The notes beneath the pieces are model-generated. The model was not told the origin of the DNA. It searched no databases and saw only the letters and a program-made list of their open reading frames with translations. Made by a program: the position numbers and the translations under genes. From contig NC_072795.1 in the NCBI RefSeq assembly GCF_028583425.1, positions 12,609,001 to 12,673,000 of the forward strand: DNA of 64,000 nucleotides, read 5' to 3'. This document shows positions 1-9,958 of the stretch, piece by piece. Every line of letters starts with the position of its first letter. Position 1 is the stretch's first letter. This stretch comes from Eublepharis macularius (lineage: Eukaryota > Chordata > Lepidosauria > Squamata > Eublepharidae).

Positions 1-1000
1 GACATGATCTGATTTCTGAATAAAAGCCATTTGACTAAGTACTGGTGTCCTACTGCAAATGGACCAGAGATCTGTCTGCTGTATCCTGTCATCCATAGCC
101 TGACTGTTGCCATCTCCTCTACTCTGCAGGATAGAGGCTAAACCATCATAAGGCTTGTGGCGCTCAGAACCACCAGGCATTGGGGTTGCAAATGTACACT
201 CAGTGACCCTTGGGATTAGCCCCACAGCACCCATTGGACAAAAAGCTTAGCCACACCTTGGTCAGGGGTAGTTTCAGCTGCACAAAGGGCTACTTGTGTG
301 AATGCATTTCTGCTGACTCTTACCCTCTGATTCCTCCCATTCTGGGCAGCTGCCCTATCTCTTTGGCGCCGTAGCTGATTGGCACGGGATCCTTGTCAAG
401 GAAATGGATGGGGCAGAAGCGAAAGGCTGGACGAGAGGAAGGTGGTACTCCTCAGCTGGACTTCGGGAGGTGACATCAAGAGAGATAAAGCATATCGGAG
501 GAGGCTTGCGAGCCGGCATTGAGTTGGGGCTGACTCACCACCCGGCACCTTTATCAGTTCGCAAGCCTCGGGAGAGAAAGGGATCTTGGATCACGCCTCA
601 TTCATCATTCTCCTTCAGCAGGTTTTCTGGGCTGAGCTGCAAGAATCAGAAAATGCCGGATCAGACCAACTGTAGCCTAGCTAGCGGAAGCGGACACTTT
701 CTCATAATTCGCTGCTCTCTCCCACTTGCCGAGCTCATTTGCTCCCATAAGACTTACAGGCTAGAAGTCGACGTGATGCTTGAGACACAGGAAACATCGT
801 CTAACTGTCTCTGTGTGTGTGTTAATGCAAGGGGGAGCTCCCTCAACATTTGATCAGAGCAATATTGGGAATGCTTATTCTTTTCTCCATGGGCTGGTTC
901 TCCAATCAAAGCAGTCACCACATTTTCAGCTGTATTCCCACCCCTGGGGAACACACCAATGCTCTTTCTCTCTCTAAAATATAACCCCATGGGATAAATA
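1..1000. other. Unassigned unique sequence
   Basis: I recognise no repeat family here. A 149-codon reading frame at 404-853 has no family resemblance, no recognisable domain and no splice context, so I treat it as chance. Confidence 0.4.
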
Positions 1001-1338
1001 TAGGGTTCCAAGGCATGGCTCGGCGACCAGTGGGAGATGGGGGAGCTGGAGGCTTCCAGGTTGGAGAGTGATGTTATTGTGCTGGAGGGGTGACACTCTA
1101 GCATTCACCCCAAACTCTATGGTTTAACCATAGAGTTTCGGGTGAATGCTAGAGCATTAACAGACACAATGATGTCACTTCCAAGTCATGCTTGAAGTAA
1201 TGTCATCATGTTTTTGATGCTGATAGTGCCCTCCCCATTTTGCCAAGTATTTCCTTCCACTGCCTAGCTGAATAGTGGCATGCAATGGGAGCTGGGGGTG
1301 GGAGATCTCCCACCCCCACCTGGAATCTGGCAACCTTA
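1001..1338. mobile_element. Snapback hAT-1 relative (TAGGGTT ends)
   Basis: The segment opens with TAGGGTTCC and closes with GGCAACCTTA, the ends of the hAT-1 family. Its middle is a hairpin centred near 1127 (AACTCTATGG / CCATAGAGTT) flanked by CTCTAGCATTC and GAATGCTAGAG, then TGATGTCACTTCC. The same internal design recurs at 12161, 13162, 31320, 40308, 51399, 53634 and 61179. No clear target-site duplication (TSD) is visible. Confidence 0.6.
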
Positions 1339-1450
1339 AGTTAATACCAGCTGAGAGGAGGGAGAGTTTTAGAAGACAAACGGAACATGGGCCTGTCACT
1401 ATTGCTCTGGCCTTAGACGAGGTGCCCTACCACTTCACCATAGGCAGGTA

Positions 1451-1665
1451 TAGGGTTGCCAGCCTCCAGGTGGTAGCTGGAGATCTCCTGGAATTACAAC
1501 ATTTCCAGGCAACAGAGATCCGTTCTTCTGGAGAAAATGGCTGCTCTGGAGGGTGAACTCTATGGTGTTATACCCCACCAACCCTTCCCCTCCCCAAAAC
1601 CCACCTTGTCCTGGCTCCACCCCCCAAATCTCCAGGAATTTTCTAACCTGGACCTGGCAACCCTA
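1451..1665 (+). mobile_element. Non-autonomous hAT-1 element with perfect TSD
   Basis: A 215-bp element with terminal inverted repeats TAGGGTTGCCA / TGGCAACCCTA. It is flanked by a perfect 8-bp duplication GGCAGGTA at 1443-1450 and 1666-1673. An 8-bp TSD and a TAGGG-type end are hAT-superfamily hallmarks. It has no coding capacity. This family is the commonest repeat in the window, with about 20 copies, and this copy is its clearest reference. Confidence 0.85.
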
Positions 1666-1673
1666 GGCAGGTA

Positions 1674-2163
1674 CCTATTGGCTCCTCCTCAGCCGCCCCA
1701 TTGTAGACCAGCCCTCAGACGTTATGTTTGCTGGATTTCTATTTCACTCATGCCCCTTAATGGCACCTCAGGGCCCATGCTTCTCCCATGCCTGTTGCCA
1801 CTGCCATCCCAACCAGGAGGTGGAGGAAGATGCCCCTTGCCAACTTCCTTCCTGACCCTCTGAATTTTCCATTCCCCAAGACTCCAGATGGGGCTACCCT
1901 GTGGTTGACTACAACACCTCGGAGCCCGTTCTATTGACTCTTCCCTGGTTCCCTGGGCAGCCTTCCAGGCTGCTTCTTTGCCTCTACTTCTCTCCCCCCT
2001 CCTGCCTGCCCCACACTGTCTTTCAAAGCCCCCACTGCCTGCAGTTGAACCTGCCCCACCACATCCCTTCCTCCATGTTGTCTTCTGGTTGGGTCACAGA
2101 GAGCATAGGGAGGCTGCACGGCACCTGCATGGCAGTCCAGGCTGCCAGGGCAGCCACAGGAAG
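1674..2163. other. Unassigned pyrimidine-rich sequence
   Basis: C/T-rich on the plus strand. Several short open frames overlap, and none has a recognisable product. Confidence 0.35.
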
Positions 2164-2587
2164 TATTGCCAACTCCTGCTTGAGAAATTCCTGGAGCTTT
2201 GGGAGCAATATCTGGGGAGTGGGTAGTCAGAGAATAGGGACCTCAGCGGGGATGCAGTGCCAGGTTCCACCCTCCAAAGCATCCATTTCCTCCCAGATCT
2301 GGAAGAGTTAGCCATGTTAGTTTGTAGTTGCAAAATAGTAAAGAGTCCAGTAGCACCTTTAAGACCAACCAACTTTATGGTAGCATAAGCTTTCAAGAAC
2401 CACAGCTGATGAATCTGACTAAGAGAGCTGTGGTTCTCGAAAGCTTAAGCTACCATAAAATTGCTTAGTCTTAAAGGTGCTACTGGTCTCTTTACTATTT
2501 CCTCCAAGGACACTGATCTCTGCAGTATGGATACCTGTTGTAATTCTGGGAGAACTTCAGGCCCCACCTGGAGGTTGGTATCCCTAT
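2164..2587 (-). mobile_element. hAT-1 element interrupted by a PLE-like element
   Basis: A reverse-orientation hAT-1 copy that starts near TATTGCCAACTCC and ends near TATCCCTA. It is split inside its ATTTTCTCC motif by the palindromic element at 2294-2496. The two halves join correctly across the insertion, so the hAT-1 copy is older. Confidence 0.75.
2294..2496 (-). mobile_element. PLE-like family A inverted element
   Basis: Inverted arms of the family recognisable by AGTCCAGTAGCACCTTTAAG. The element is flanked by the 9-bp direct repeat ATTTCCTCC (2285-2293 and 2497-2505). The unique tail (AGTTAGCCATGTTAG, from about 2306) lies at the left end, so the element is inverted relative to most other copies. 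On the plus strand the right arm has CTGACTA, a damaged hammerhead box, then a hairpin and CGAAAGC. Confidence 0.75.
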
Positions 2588-3300
2588 AACCCACTCCCCA
2601 CCGTCTTTCAGCGCTTCCTGCAGCTGTCTGAAAGAAAAATGTCAAGAGATACTTTGTGTGTCCCACAAGTCGCTTTTTGTTCGGTCCTAAGAGATGGGAG
2701 TAGCGAGGAGACACAATTTCGTCTCCGTGATGGCAGAAAGAGCCGCAATGGAAACTTCCTTTAAGAAATCAGACTCTATGCAAAATCTTCAACCTGGGCA
2801 GAAGTTTGTTGCAATCCATAAAAAGCCCTCGAGCTTTTAAAGACGGCATTACAAATGGTTTAACTCTGCAAGAGAGCTGTGTTAAAAATAGTTTAGCTCC
2901 GCAAGTCTGATCAATCTTCCTGCAGATCTGAATGTTGAAGAGTTTCCTCCTCGCGTTGTTCTTAATATCCCCTGATAATTACATTCTTTGCATGTAACAA
3001 AGCAGGATGTGATGTTTTCTGTTAAGAAATCTAATCATCTATCATTTATTTCTGACATTGCATCCAGCAATTCTCTACCAAAATTGATTCTCAGTTTACA
3101 GTGGAATAAAAATACAATTAAAACAGTGGCTAAGGAACTATAATTAAAAAGACACAAAATATAAAAGAGTATAAAAATGCAAACCCACACCAGACAAACA
3201 GTTAATCAACCATTGTCTGCACTTGCATATGACAGGGGAGGCGGACTTTATGTCTGAGGGAGCTACTTCGTTTTTTTCGAAGATCCTTGGGAGCGACCAG
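2588..3300. other. Unassigned sequence, AT-rich from 2770
   Basis: 2770-3230 is AT-rich and looks unique. No coding frame or repeat is recognised. Confidence 0.35.
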
Positions 3301-3379
3301 CCTCCAATGACAGCTCAGTGGGTGGAGCCTGTCATAAAACGGTGAATTGATGGGTGGAGCCAGTCACAGAATGGTGATT

Positions 3380-3740
3380 TTTGGTATCTGAAGAAAGGAG
3401 CTTTGATTCTGAAAAGCTTATACCAGGGATTTTTTCTGGGGAAAGAAGTGGTGGAACTCAGTGAGTTGCCCACGGAGAAAATGGTCACATGGCTGGTGGC
3501 CCCACCCCCTGATCTCCAGACAGAGGGGAGTTTAGATTGCCCTCCACGCCACCGAGCGGCGCAGAGGGCAATCTAATCTTCCCTCTGTCAGGAGATCAGG
3601 GGGAGGGGCCAGTAGCCATGTGACCATTTTCAAGAGGTTCCGGGACTCCGTTCCATTGCGTTCCCAACTGAAAAAAAGCCCTGGCTTATATCCAGAAAAA
3701 CTCGTTGGTCTCTAAGGTGCCACTGGACTCAAATCCTGCT
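3380..3740 (+). mobile_element. PLE-like family B arm, split by a hAT-2 element
   Basis: The plus strand reads CTGAAGA (3388-3394), a short hairpin, then GAAA (3411-3414) and AGCTTATAC. After the hAT-2 insertion it continues with TTGGTCTCTAAGGTGCCACT (about 3704-3723). CUGANGA ... GAAA is the conserved hammerhead core order. The tail resembles family A (AAGGTGC..ACTGGACTC), but the middle differs (B has TATACC..GG). No partner arm is present here. Confidence 0.6.
3424..3683. mobile_element. Palindromic hAT-2 MITE
   Basis: A 260-bp palindromic element with ends CAGGGATTTTTTC / GAAAAAAAGCCCTG. It is flanked by GCTTATAC (3416-3423) and GCTTATAT (3684-3691), 7 of 8 matching. The arms contain TGGTCACATGGCT and its complement. 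A sister copy lies at 19726-20025. It inserted into the family B element. Confidence 0.85.
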
Positions 3741-3842
3741 GCCCTATGTTAAAGTGTTTTAAAACCATAATTTTACATATAGGTACAACTTCCTGTAAGG
3801 TTTGATCTCCGCTGTCTGAGCTAGTGGAGATCAATATATGAC

Positions 3843-4047
3843 ACAGGGAGGGGCTGTGGCTCAGTGAAAGAGCATCTGCTTGGCATGCAGAAGACTCCAG
3901 GTTCAATCCCCGGCATCTCCAGCTAAACAGGGCCGGGGAATGTGAAAGATATCTACCTGCGACCCTGGAAAGCAACTTCCGGTCTGAGTAGACAATACTG
4001 ACCTTGATGGACCCACCATCTGATTCAATATAAGGCAGCTTCAAGTG
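3843..4047 (+). mobile_element. tRNA-Ala-derived SINE
   Basis: The head folds like tRNA-Ala: GGGGCTGTGGCTCAGTG (A box region), the anticodon arm TTGGCATGCAGAA with a TGC anticodon, and GGTTCAATCCCC (B box). It is followed by a conserved body and a tail ending near CAGTATAAGGCAGCTTCA-like sequence. It is not a functional tRNA, because the A-box arm is mutated and there is no mature 3' end. Other copies are at 7465, 14944, 37590 and 50428. Confidence 0.85.
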
Positions 4048-4172
4048 TGTATGTGCTGAAGGCTTCCTGCAGGCCTCCCCTCCCCAAAAAATTGAAGGTG
4101 GACCTTGCTTGCATTATCTTTACATCTTTCTTGCCGTGCATGATTCTCCTTTGTAGCTAGGGGTTTCTCTCT

Positions 4173-4546
4173 GAGCGCTAAGCTACAAGAGATGAATTAC
4201 ACGAGGATGCTCACGTGAAGGGAGTCGCAATGTTAGCCTGGAACCTGAGTTTTAAAAGAGACCAGAAGGCTTTGTCAATTTCCCCTCTCTACAGAGCCAG
4301 GGAGATTGCTGATCAAACGGTTTGTTAATTTCCTCTTTGCCTCCAGAAGGCTCTGTCAGTTTCACCTCCCCTCCTAAGAGGCAAAGAGGAAATGAACAAA
4401 CCCTCTGAGCAGCCATCTCCCTGGCTCTGTAGAGAGGGGAAATTGACAAAGCCTTCCGATCTCTTTTAAAACTCAGCTTCCTGGCTAACATTGCGACTCC
4501 CTTCATGTGCTCCTGCTCGTGTGATTCGTCTCCTGTAGCTTGGCTC
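4173..4546. mobile_element. Long snapback MITE (about 175-bp arms)
   Basis: The two halves are reverse complements. The left arm starts GAGCGCTAAGCTACAAGAGA, and the right arm, read in reverse, starts GAGCCAAGCTACAGGAGAC. Landmarks such as CTCTCTACAGAGCCAGGGAG occur in both arms. It could fold into one long hairpin. A single arm is found at 10441-10660. The ends resemble the shorter 3-bp-TSD MITEs at 15134 and 40114, but no TSD is evident here. Confidence 0.75.
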
Positions 4547-4714
4547 AGAAATGTAGATGTTCAATATTTCTTTCCCAGCACAGTGAGGTTGACAGAAGGG
4601 CATCCTGGTGATACGGCTTATTTCAGCAACTACATCCTGGTGTTATGGTGAGAAACTTCCTGGCAGTCTTCTTTGTTGGTGCCTCAAAGGCCAGTGGGGA
4701 AAATCCATGGAAAT

Positions 4715-4871
4715 GGGGCAGGTACCCGGGCATTGGAGTTTGGAGGGTCACTCTAGGATTTGCCAAACATTCAAATCCTAGAGCATTGCCTCTCCCTGAG
4801 GTTGTGACATGGCTTCCGGCTTTCAAAAAAAAAGTGACGTTGTGTGCAGACGTGATGTCAGTCTGCCTGTT
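4715..4871. mobile_element. Fragment of the snapback hAT-1 relative
   Basis: Contains the hairpin CTCTAGGATTTG / CAAATCCTAGAG and later a degraded GTGACGTTG..GTGATGTCA stretch. These are internal landmarks of the family. Neither end is clear. Confidence 0.45.
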
Positions 4872-4872
4872 C

Positions 4873-5090
4873 CAGGGTTGCCAGTCTCCAGGTGGTGGCT
4901 GGAGATCTCCCGGAAGTACAACTGGTCTCCAGGTGACAAAAAACAGTTCCCTTGGAATAAATGGCTGGCTTGGAAGGTGGATTATATGGCTTTATACCCG
5001 GCTGAGGTCCCTCCCCTCCCCAAACCCCACCCTCCTCAGGCTCCACCCCCAAATCTCCAGGAATTTCCCAACATGCACCTGGCAACCGTA
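4873..5090 (+). mobile_element. hAT-1 element
   Basis: Runs from CAGGGTTGCC to GGCAACCGTA. It is flanked by GCCTGTTC (4865-4872) and GCTTGTTC (5091-5098), 7 of 8 matching. It is full length for the family. Confidence 0.8.
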
Positions 5091-5150
5091 GCTTGTTCCT
5101 ACCCCTCAAATTCTCCTGAGGGTACCAGGCTACCATCTGGCATTCCTACC

Positions 5151-5347
5151 TAGGGTTGCCGGCTCCAGGTTGGGAAATTTCTGGAGATCTTGAGGGTGGA
5201 ACCCGGAAAGGACCTCAGCAGACTACAATGCCATTGATCCCACCCACCAAAGCAACCATTTTCTCCAGAGAAACAGATCTCTGTGGCCTGGGAATCCGTT
5301 GTAATTCCGGGAGATCTCCAGCCACCTCCTGGAGGCTGGCAACCCTA
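5151..5347 (-). mobile_element. hAT-1 element, reverse
   Basis: TAGGGTTGCC to GGCAACCCTA in reverse orientation (reads GGTTGGGAAATTTCTGGAG after the first end). It lies 60 bp from the preceding copy. No convincing TSD. Confidence 0.8.
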
Positions 5348-6253
5348 CCTCCAGTCTATCTAGTTGAAACCTAAGCTAAGCCTTCGAAAAGGCAGATCCT
5401 AAGCAGGTTCGCCTGGAAGCAGGTCCCCTGCGGTTCAATAGGGCCTACTCCCAGGAAAGTTCTGCAGTCCAAATTGCTCTGCGTTTCTTCCGTACTCTAG
5501 CGCCATTTTCTTGATTTCGAGCTGCTATACAGAATCCTTCCAACCAGAAATACCGAGGAGAAAAGGGGGGGAAATACAACCACCCTTCTAAAGGTAGTAA
5601 AATCAAACAGAAGCAATCAGATAATACAAGCAGCATTAAAAGGAAGAGGGGCCGACAAAGGACTAAAGCTGAGGCACGCAAAATTTTAAAGCTTCAAGGT
5701 GCAATTCTAGTGTGTTCTGATCTAGTCTCGTATACACTTTTCCAGTTATCAGAGACTTTCCCTCCCATTCATAGATGAAGTGACAGCTTCTTTCTGGTTT
5801 TTCCAATTATCTAAATTTATTATTCAATTATGTTCTTTCGGGGTTCAGTTTGACCAGTATCTTCCCAAAAAATTTCCTTTCTTGTCCATCGTTCTTATCA
5901 AAGGAACGCTTTTAATTATCCGTCCCATCTTTATCATCACACTTAGCTGTGTGCCAAGTTTTCGGTTCACCATACGAGCAAGTTTGCCGTTATTCTGCTT
6001 CGTGTCATCTGTTCTGCAGTGAAGATATACCACCTCTGTCTTCTCATTAAGCAGACGGTTGAATTATCATCTTCGCTTGGCCTTCGCTGTATCTCTGAGC
6101 TCCTCAGATCACATGCTTGGACTGTTTCCAGTTACAAATATTCCTTTTGTCTAGGACGGTTAGCCTAGGCCAAAGGCAGGGTTTCTCAGAGTAATCACAT
6201 TGGACTTCTTTGAGGTTCAGTGATCAGGTTTGGGAGCTGGATTTACTTCTGGA
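5348..6253. other. Unassigned sequence
   Basis: 5690-6130 is AT-rich and appears unique. Opposed short frames at 5780-6022 (+) and 5845-6033 (-) have no recognisable product. Confidence 0.35.
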
Positions 6254-6458
6254 GGAGGAGAGTGCCCTCAAGTCATAGCTGACTTATGGCGACCCCTAGT
6301 GGGGTTTTCAAAGCAAAAGACTCACAGAGGTGGTTTGCCACTGCCTGCCTCTGCAACCCTGGTCATCGTTGGAGGTCTCCTGTCCAATTACTAACCAAGG
6401 CTGACCCTACTTAGCTTCTGAGATCTGACGAGATCAGGCTCACCTGGGCTATCTAGGG
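6254..6458 (-). mobile_element. 5S rRNA-derived SINE
   Basis: The reverse complement begins like vertebrate 5S rRNA: CTGATCTCGTCAGATCTCAG, then AGCTAAGTAGGGTCAG, then GGTTAGTAATTGGACAGGAG. A body follows, then a tail GCCATAAGTCAGCTATGACT that resembles the BovB LINE 3' end. It is a retroposed fusion and not a 5S gene: the 5S similarity covers only the 5' portion, and internal promoter bases are changed. Confidence 0.9.
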
Positions 6459-6612
6459 CTGCTTCCACACACGTTGGATAATGCACTTTCAATGCTCTTT
6501 AGTGATCATTTGGAACTGGATTTTCATGTGTGAAACAAAAAATCCACTTCCAAAGGAGTTCTAAAGTGTATTGAAAGTGCATTATTCAATGTGTGTGGAA
6601 ATGGCAGGGCAA
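6458..6612. mobile_element. hAT-3 palindromic MITE
   Basis: Inverted ends TTCCACACACGTTGGATAAT and, in reverse complement, TTCCACACACATTGAATAAT, followed by GCACTTTCAA in both. It sits directly at the end of the 5S SINE. The related copy at 7264-7408 has an 8-bp TSD, which supports a hAT origin. Confidence 0.75.
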
Positions 6613-6732
6613 ATTTATTTCTACAGGAAAGAATTGTGCTTCTTTTAAGAGTGTCCTATTAAAAAACGGCTTTCCTCCCCCCCCCAAAAAACAAAAAAAC
6701 CGGCTTTCCTGATATCAAAATCGCAGGAGGTC

Positions 6733-7200
6733 ATAGCCCCTCTCTATACTGCCTTGGTCAGGCCGCACCTGGAGTATTGTGTGCAGTTCTGGAGGCCTCA
6801 CTTCAAAAAGGATGTGGACAAAATCAAGAGGGTGCAGAGGAGAGCGACGAGGATGATCAGGGGTCTGGAGACTGAGCCCTACGAGGAAAGGCTGAGGGCC
6901 TTGGGAATGTTTAGTTTGGAGAAGAGGAGATTGAGGGGGGACATGATTGCTCTCTTTAAATATTTGAAAGGCTGTCATTTGGAGGAGGGCAAGGAGCTGT
7001 TCCAGTTGGCAGTAGAGGGTAGGACCCAAAGCAATGGGCTTAAATTACATACACAAAGGTACCGGCTGGATATTTGGAAAAACTTTTTCACAGTCAGAGT
7101 AGTTCAAAAGTGGAATCAGCTGCCTAGGGAGGAGGTGAGCTCCCTCTCACTGGCAGTTTTCAAGAAGAGGCTAGATGAATATTTGTCAGAGATGCTTTAG
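6733..7200 (+). pseudogene. CR1 ORF2 C-terminal remnant
   Basis: An open frame of about 155 codons encodes the C-terminal tail of the CR1 reverse-transcriptase polyprotein. Recognisable stretches are RPHLEYCVQFW, RVQRRATRMIRGLE, ERLRALGMFSLEKRRLRGDM and RVVQKWNQLPREE, ending VFKKRLDEYLSEML and a natural-looking stop at 7198-7200. In intact CR1 this tail follows the reverse-transcriptase fingers and palm. All catalytic parts (endonuclease, YXDD box) are missing, so it cannot act. The frame has no stop or shift over the fragment, which suggests a fairly recent 5'-truncated insertion. There is no start codon of its own; the first in-frame ATG-like codon at 6754 is TTG. Confidence 0.9.
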
Positions 7201-7263
7201 GCTGATCCTGCACTGGGCAGGGGGTTGGACTAGATGGTCTGTATGGCCCCTTCCAACTCTATG

Positions 7264-7408
7264 GCTGATTCCGCAAACGTTGGATAATGTACTTTCAATG
7301 CGCTTTATCAGTCGTTTGAGGTGGATTTTTTGTTCCGCACACAAAAAGATCTATTCCAAATGATCTATAAAGAGGATTGGAAGTGCATTATCCAACGTGT
7401 GCGGAATC
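7264..7408. mobile_element. hAT-3 palindromic MITE inside CR1
   Basis: 145 bp with ends GCTGATTCCGC / GCGGAATC. It is flanked by the perfect 8-bp duplication ACTCTATG (7256-7263 and 7409-7416). It lies in the CR1 3' terminal repeat, so it is younger than that CR1. The shared inner motif is CGTTGGATAATG. Confidence 0.85.
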
Positions 7409-7464
7409 ACTCTATGATTCTATGATTCTATATGTTGCTATCCCCACTGTAGCCACAGAGAAAG

Positions 7465-7605
7465 GACCATAGCTCACCGGTAGAGGCCAAGGTTTCAGGT
7501 CCTGTCTCTGGTACCTCCACATAAAAGGGACTGAGAAAGACCTTTCTCTGTGTAAGATGCTGGAGAGCTGCTCCCACTCATCAGAGTAAATAGTATTTCT
7601 AATTT
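7465..7605 (+). mobile_element. Diverged tRNA-Ala-derived SINE
   Basis: ACCATAGCTCACCGGTAGAG matches the A-box side of the tRNA-Ala SINE. The anticodon arm is deleted. The body GACTGAGAAAGACCTTTC and GGAGAGCTGCTCCCACTCAT matches the SINE body. Confidence 0.65.
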
Positions 7606-8391
7606 ACTGTGTGCTGATTTCATATGTTCACTTTCAGCGTGTGCATAGCAGTCATGTATTTATCAACTGTGATTCTAACCAAATCATGCCTCATTTGGAA
7701 ATACAGTCAATGCTCAACATCTAAAGAAAATTATTTCCAAAATTCAGGAGCATGCAGGAGGCTTCTAATCTGATATTTATTTTGGCATCATGCTGTCTGG
7801 TTTCATTTTTCCTGGTAGTGAAAAGGGCAGGGAAAGGAGAGATAGTGACTCAGTAGATGTGTGTCTGACAGGGAAGTCATCCAACAAGCACAGGTAGCTC
7901 ATCTTCCAGCCAAACAGGACTGTCCCAACTGGCATTTTTATGCCCACTGTTTCCATGCCATGCTGATCATTGTGTCTTCTCAATGGCTTTGCGGAGGCTT
8001 TCTGATACTCTGTAAGCATGGGTCTTTTTTTTCCCCCTTGCTGGAGAGATTCTGTTATCTGGAGCTGCACGCATGCTAGGCAGACAGTAGGGAGGCTTTG
8101 CTTTATCTGCTGGAAGCAAGGCAGGGAAGGCTGAGAGACGATAGAGGCAGAAACTATTGCTTAAGAATACTAATGAATTTCTCATCTCTGCTAGTTCAAC
8201 TTGAAAAAAATCCCTATTTCAATCACACTTTTTGTTCGTGCAAATTGAACCCGAGTCTTTATTTTCTCACTATTTTTGTCATGTCAACTTTTATATCTTA
8301 ATGTACTTTTCAATGTTTTATTTTGCATTGGGTGCATATAAATGGCATAGATGTTCTGAATGGTGTAAACATGGCATCTAAGAATCAAGTG
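7606..8391. other. Unassigned sequence
   Basis: Moderately AT-rich and apparently unique. Short overlapping frames between 7777 and 8301 run on both strands with no recognisable product. Confidence 0.35.
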
Positions 8392-8596
8392 GAGAGTCCA
8401 GTAGCACCTCTAAGACTAACCAACTTTATTTAGCGTAAGCTTTCGAGAACCACAGCGCTCTTTGTCGGATGCATCTGATGAAGAGAACTGTGGTTCTCAA
8501 AAGCTTATGCTACAATAAAGTTGGTTAGGCTTAAAGGTACTACTGGATTCTTTACTATTTTGAAAGTACAGACCAACACAGGTAACTCCTCTGGAT
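8392..8596 (+). mobile_element. PLE-like family A inverted element
   Basis: Two arms bearing AGTCCAGTAGCACCT..AAG. On the plus strand CTGATGA (8475-8481) is followed by the hairpin GAGAAC-UGUG-GUUCUC and then AAAAGC, so the GAAA box has one change. The unique tail (ACAGGTAACTCCTCTGGAT) is at the right end. Flanks are too diverged to fix the TSD. Confidence 0.75.
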
Positions 8597-8655
8597 CTAT
8601 TAATTGGGACCACTCACAACAAAAAGTAGTAGTAATAGCATAAGAGCAAAATTGG

Positions 8656-8756
8656 GTCCAGTAGGACCTTAAAGACCAACAAGATTTCCAGGGTATGAGT
8701 TTTCAAAAGTCATACTCTGGAAATCTAGTTGGTCTTTAAGGTGCTTCTGGATCCAC
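8656..8756. mobile_element. PLE-like family B inverted pair
   Basis: A short palindrome whose arms are GGGTCCAGTAGGACCTTAAA and its near complement GGTGCTTCTGGATCC, meeting around TTTTCAAAAG. It carries the family B middle (TATGA..CTGGAAATCT). No hammerhead box survives between the arms. Confidence 0.6.
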
Positions 8757-8915
8757 ATCTTGCTGAGCAAAAAGCTGTATGTGAAATAAATAAGTATATA
8801 TTCATATATTCCCAATATAGCTTCACCACCAACACAGTAGGAGCTGCCCTGTTTTATAGACTGGGGGTGATAGGTGGGCACTTCATCCAGACCTTTTGCC
8901 TAACAGGGAATTGTG

Positions 8916-9782
8916 ACTCAACAATTTTGGAGCCGAAATATACTCAAATTTTTGTGTTATAAAGTGCGAAAAGTGCAATAAATACAAATATAATACAAAT
9001 TATGTTATACAAAATTTTGAAGTGCCATGATACAAAGTCCAAGCATATATACATATATCACAATGTTTCTGTTGTCCGGAATCGTCAGAAAAATTTTTTA
9101 GAAAAATTTTTATAAAGTGCTAGTTGCCAGTTGCCAGTACATCAAAGGGAGCCGGTAGGTAGGGAGTTGTGCACCGTACTTATATATTCACAGTCCATAA
9201 ATATGAATGCAATTAGACGAACGCCGACGGGGGTTTGCTTGCAAATATCATTAACCCGTTTCGTGAGTACTAAGACTCACTTCCTCTTGGGCTTAAGGCG
9301 ATTCGGACTGGTCATAAGTCTGTTACAAGCACATGGCATACTCTCCTACCACTCCATACATTCCACGGACATCCGTGGACGAAACGGGTTAATGATATTT
9401 GCAAGCAAACCCCCGTCGGCGTTCGTCTAATTGCATTCATATTTATGGACTGTGAATATATAAGTACGGTGCACAACTCCCTACCTACCGGCTCCCTTTG
9501 ATGTACTGGCAACTGGCAACTAGCACTTTATAAAAATTTTTCTAAAAAATTTTTCTGACGATTCCGGACAACAGAAACATTGTGATATATGTATATATGC
9601 TTGGACTTTGTATCATGGCACTTCAAAATTTTGTGTAACATAATTTGTATTATATTTGTATTTATTGCACTTTTCGCACTTTATAACACAAAAATTTGAG
9701 TATATTTCGGCTCCAAAATTGTTGAGTCCCGGTTTGGTTGTTTTTGTTTCATATTGGTACCGGGGCCGCCCGTTGTTGTTTA
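8916..9782 (+). mobile_element. Young inverted-repeat retroelement (family D)
   Basis: Two 349-bp arms, 8916-9264 and 9379-9727, are reverse complements with a single mismatch (T/C near 9010 and 9639). They surround a 114-bp spacer. A 54-bp unique tail (9728-9782) follows the right arm. The whole is flanked by a perfect 17-bp duplication CCTAACAGGGAATTGTG (8899-8915 and 9783-9799). Each arm ends inward in ACGAAACGGG, preceded by a perfect hairpin. A long TSD plus a one-sided tail points to target-primed retrotransposition rather than cut-and-paste. This matches families A-C and is most like Penelope-type elements. No transposase or reverse transcriptase is encoded. Open frames in the arms repeat each other because the arms are copies. 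Confidence 0.8.
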
Positions 9783-9870
9783 CCTAACAGGGAATTGTGG
9801 CAAAGGCTCTACTTGCACATTTGGGCAGACAGGCAAGGCAGATGAAGGGGAAAGAGGCACAGAGGATAAG

Positions 9871-9950
9871 ATCCAGAGGAGTTAGCCGTGTTAGTCTGTA
9901 GTAGCAAAATAGAGTCCAGTAGCACCTTTAAGACTAACCAATTTTATTGT
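9871..9950 (-). mobile_element. PLE-like family A, truncated
   Basis: The tail and one partial arm in reverse (AGGAGTTAGCCGTGTTAG ... TAGAGTCCAGTAGCACC), ending at ATTTTATTGT. It is flanked by the 8-bp repeat AGGATAAG (9863-9870 and 9951-9958). It shows that copies also insert as single truncated arms. Confidence 0.7.
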
Positions 9951-9958
9951 AGGATAAG

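Larger units (their letters stand above)
6712..7440 (+). mobile_element. CR1 LINE 3' end, split by hAT-3
   Basis: The C-terminal part of CR1 ORF2 is followed by the CR1 3' UTR (GGGGGTTGGACTAGATGG) and ATTCTATG-type terminal repeats. A hAT-3 MITE at 7264-7408 interrupts the UTR. The 5' end is truncated, as is usual for CR1. Confidence 0.9.

Noticed and set aside
404..853. 149-codon frame starting with ATG
   Set aside because: No family resemblance, no splice or promoter context, ordinary for chance in 64 kb.
3843..3920. Functional tRNA-Ala gene
   Set aside because: It is the head of a dispersed SINE with mutated arms and a long non-tRNA body.
6254..6458. 5S rRNA gene
   Set aside because: Only the 5' part resembles 5S, followed by a SINE body and BovB-like tail; the same applies to all other 5S-like loci.
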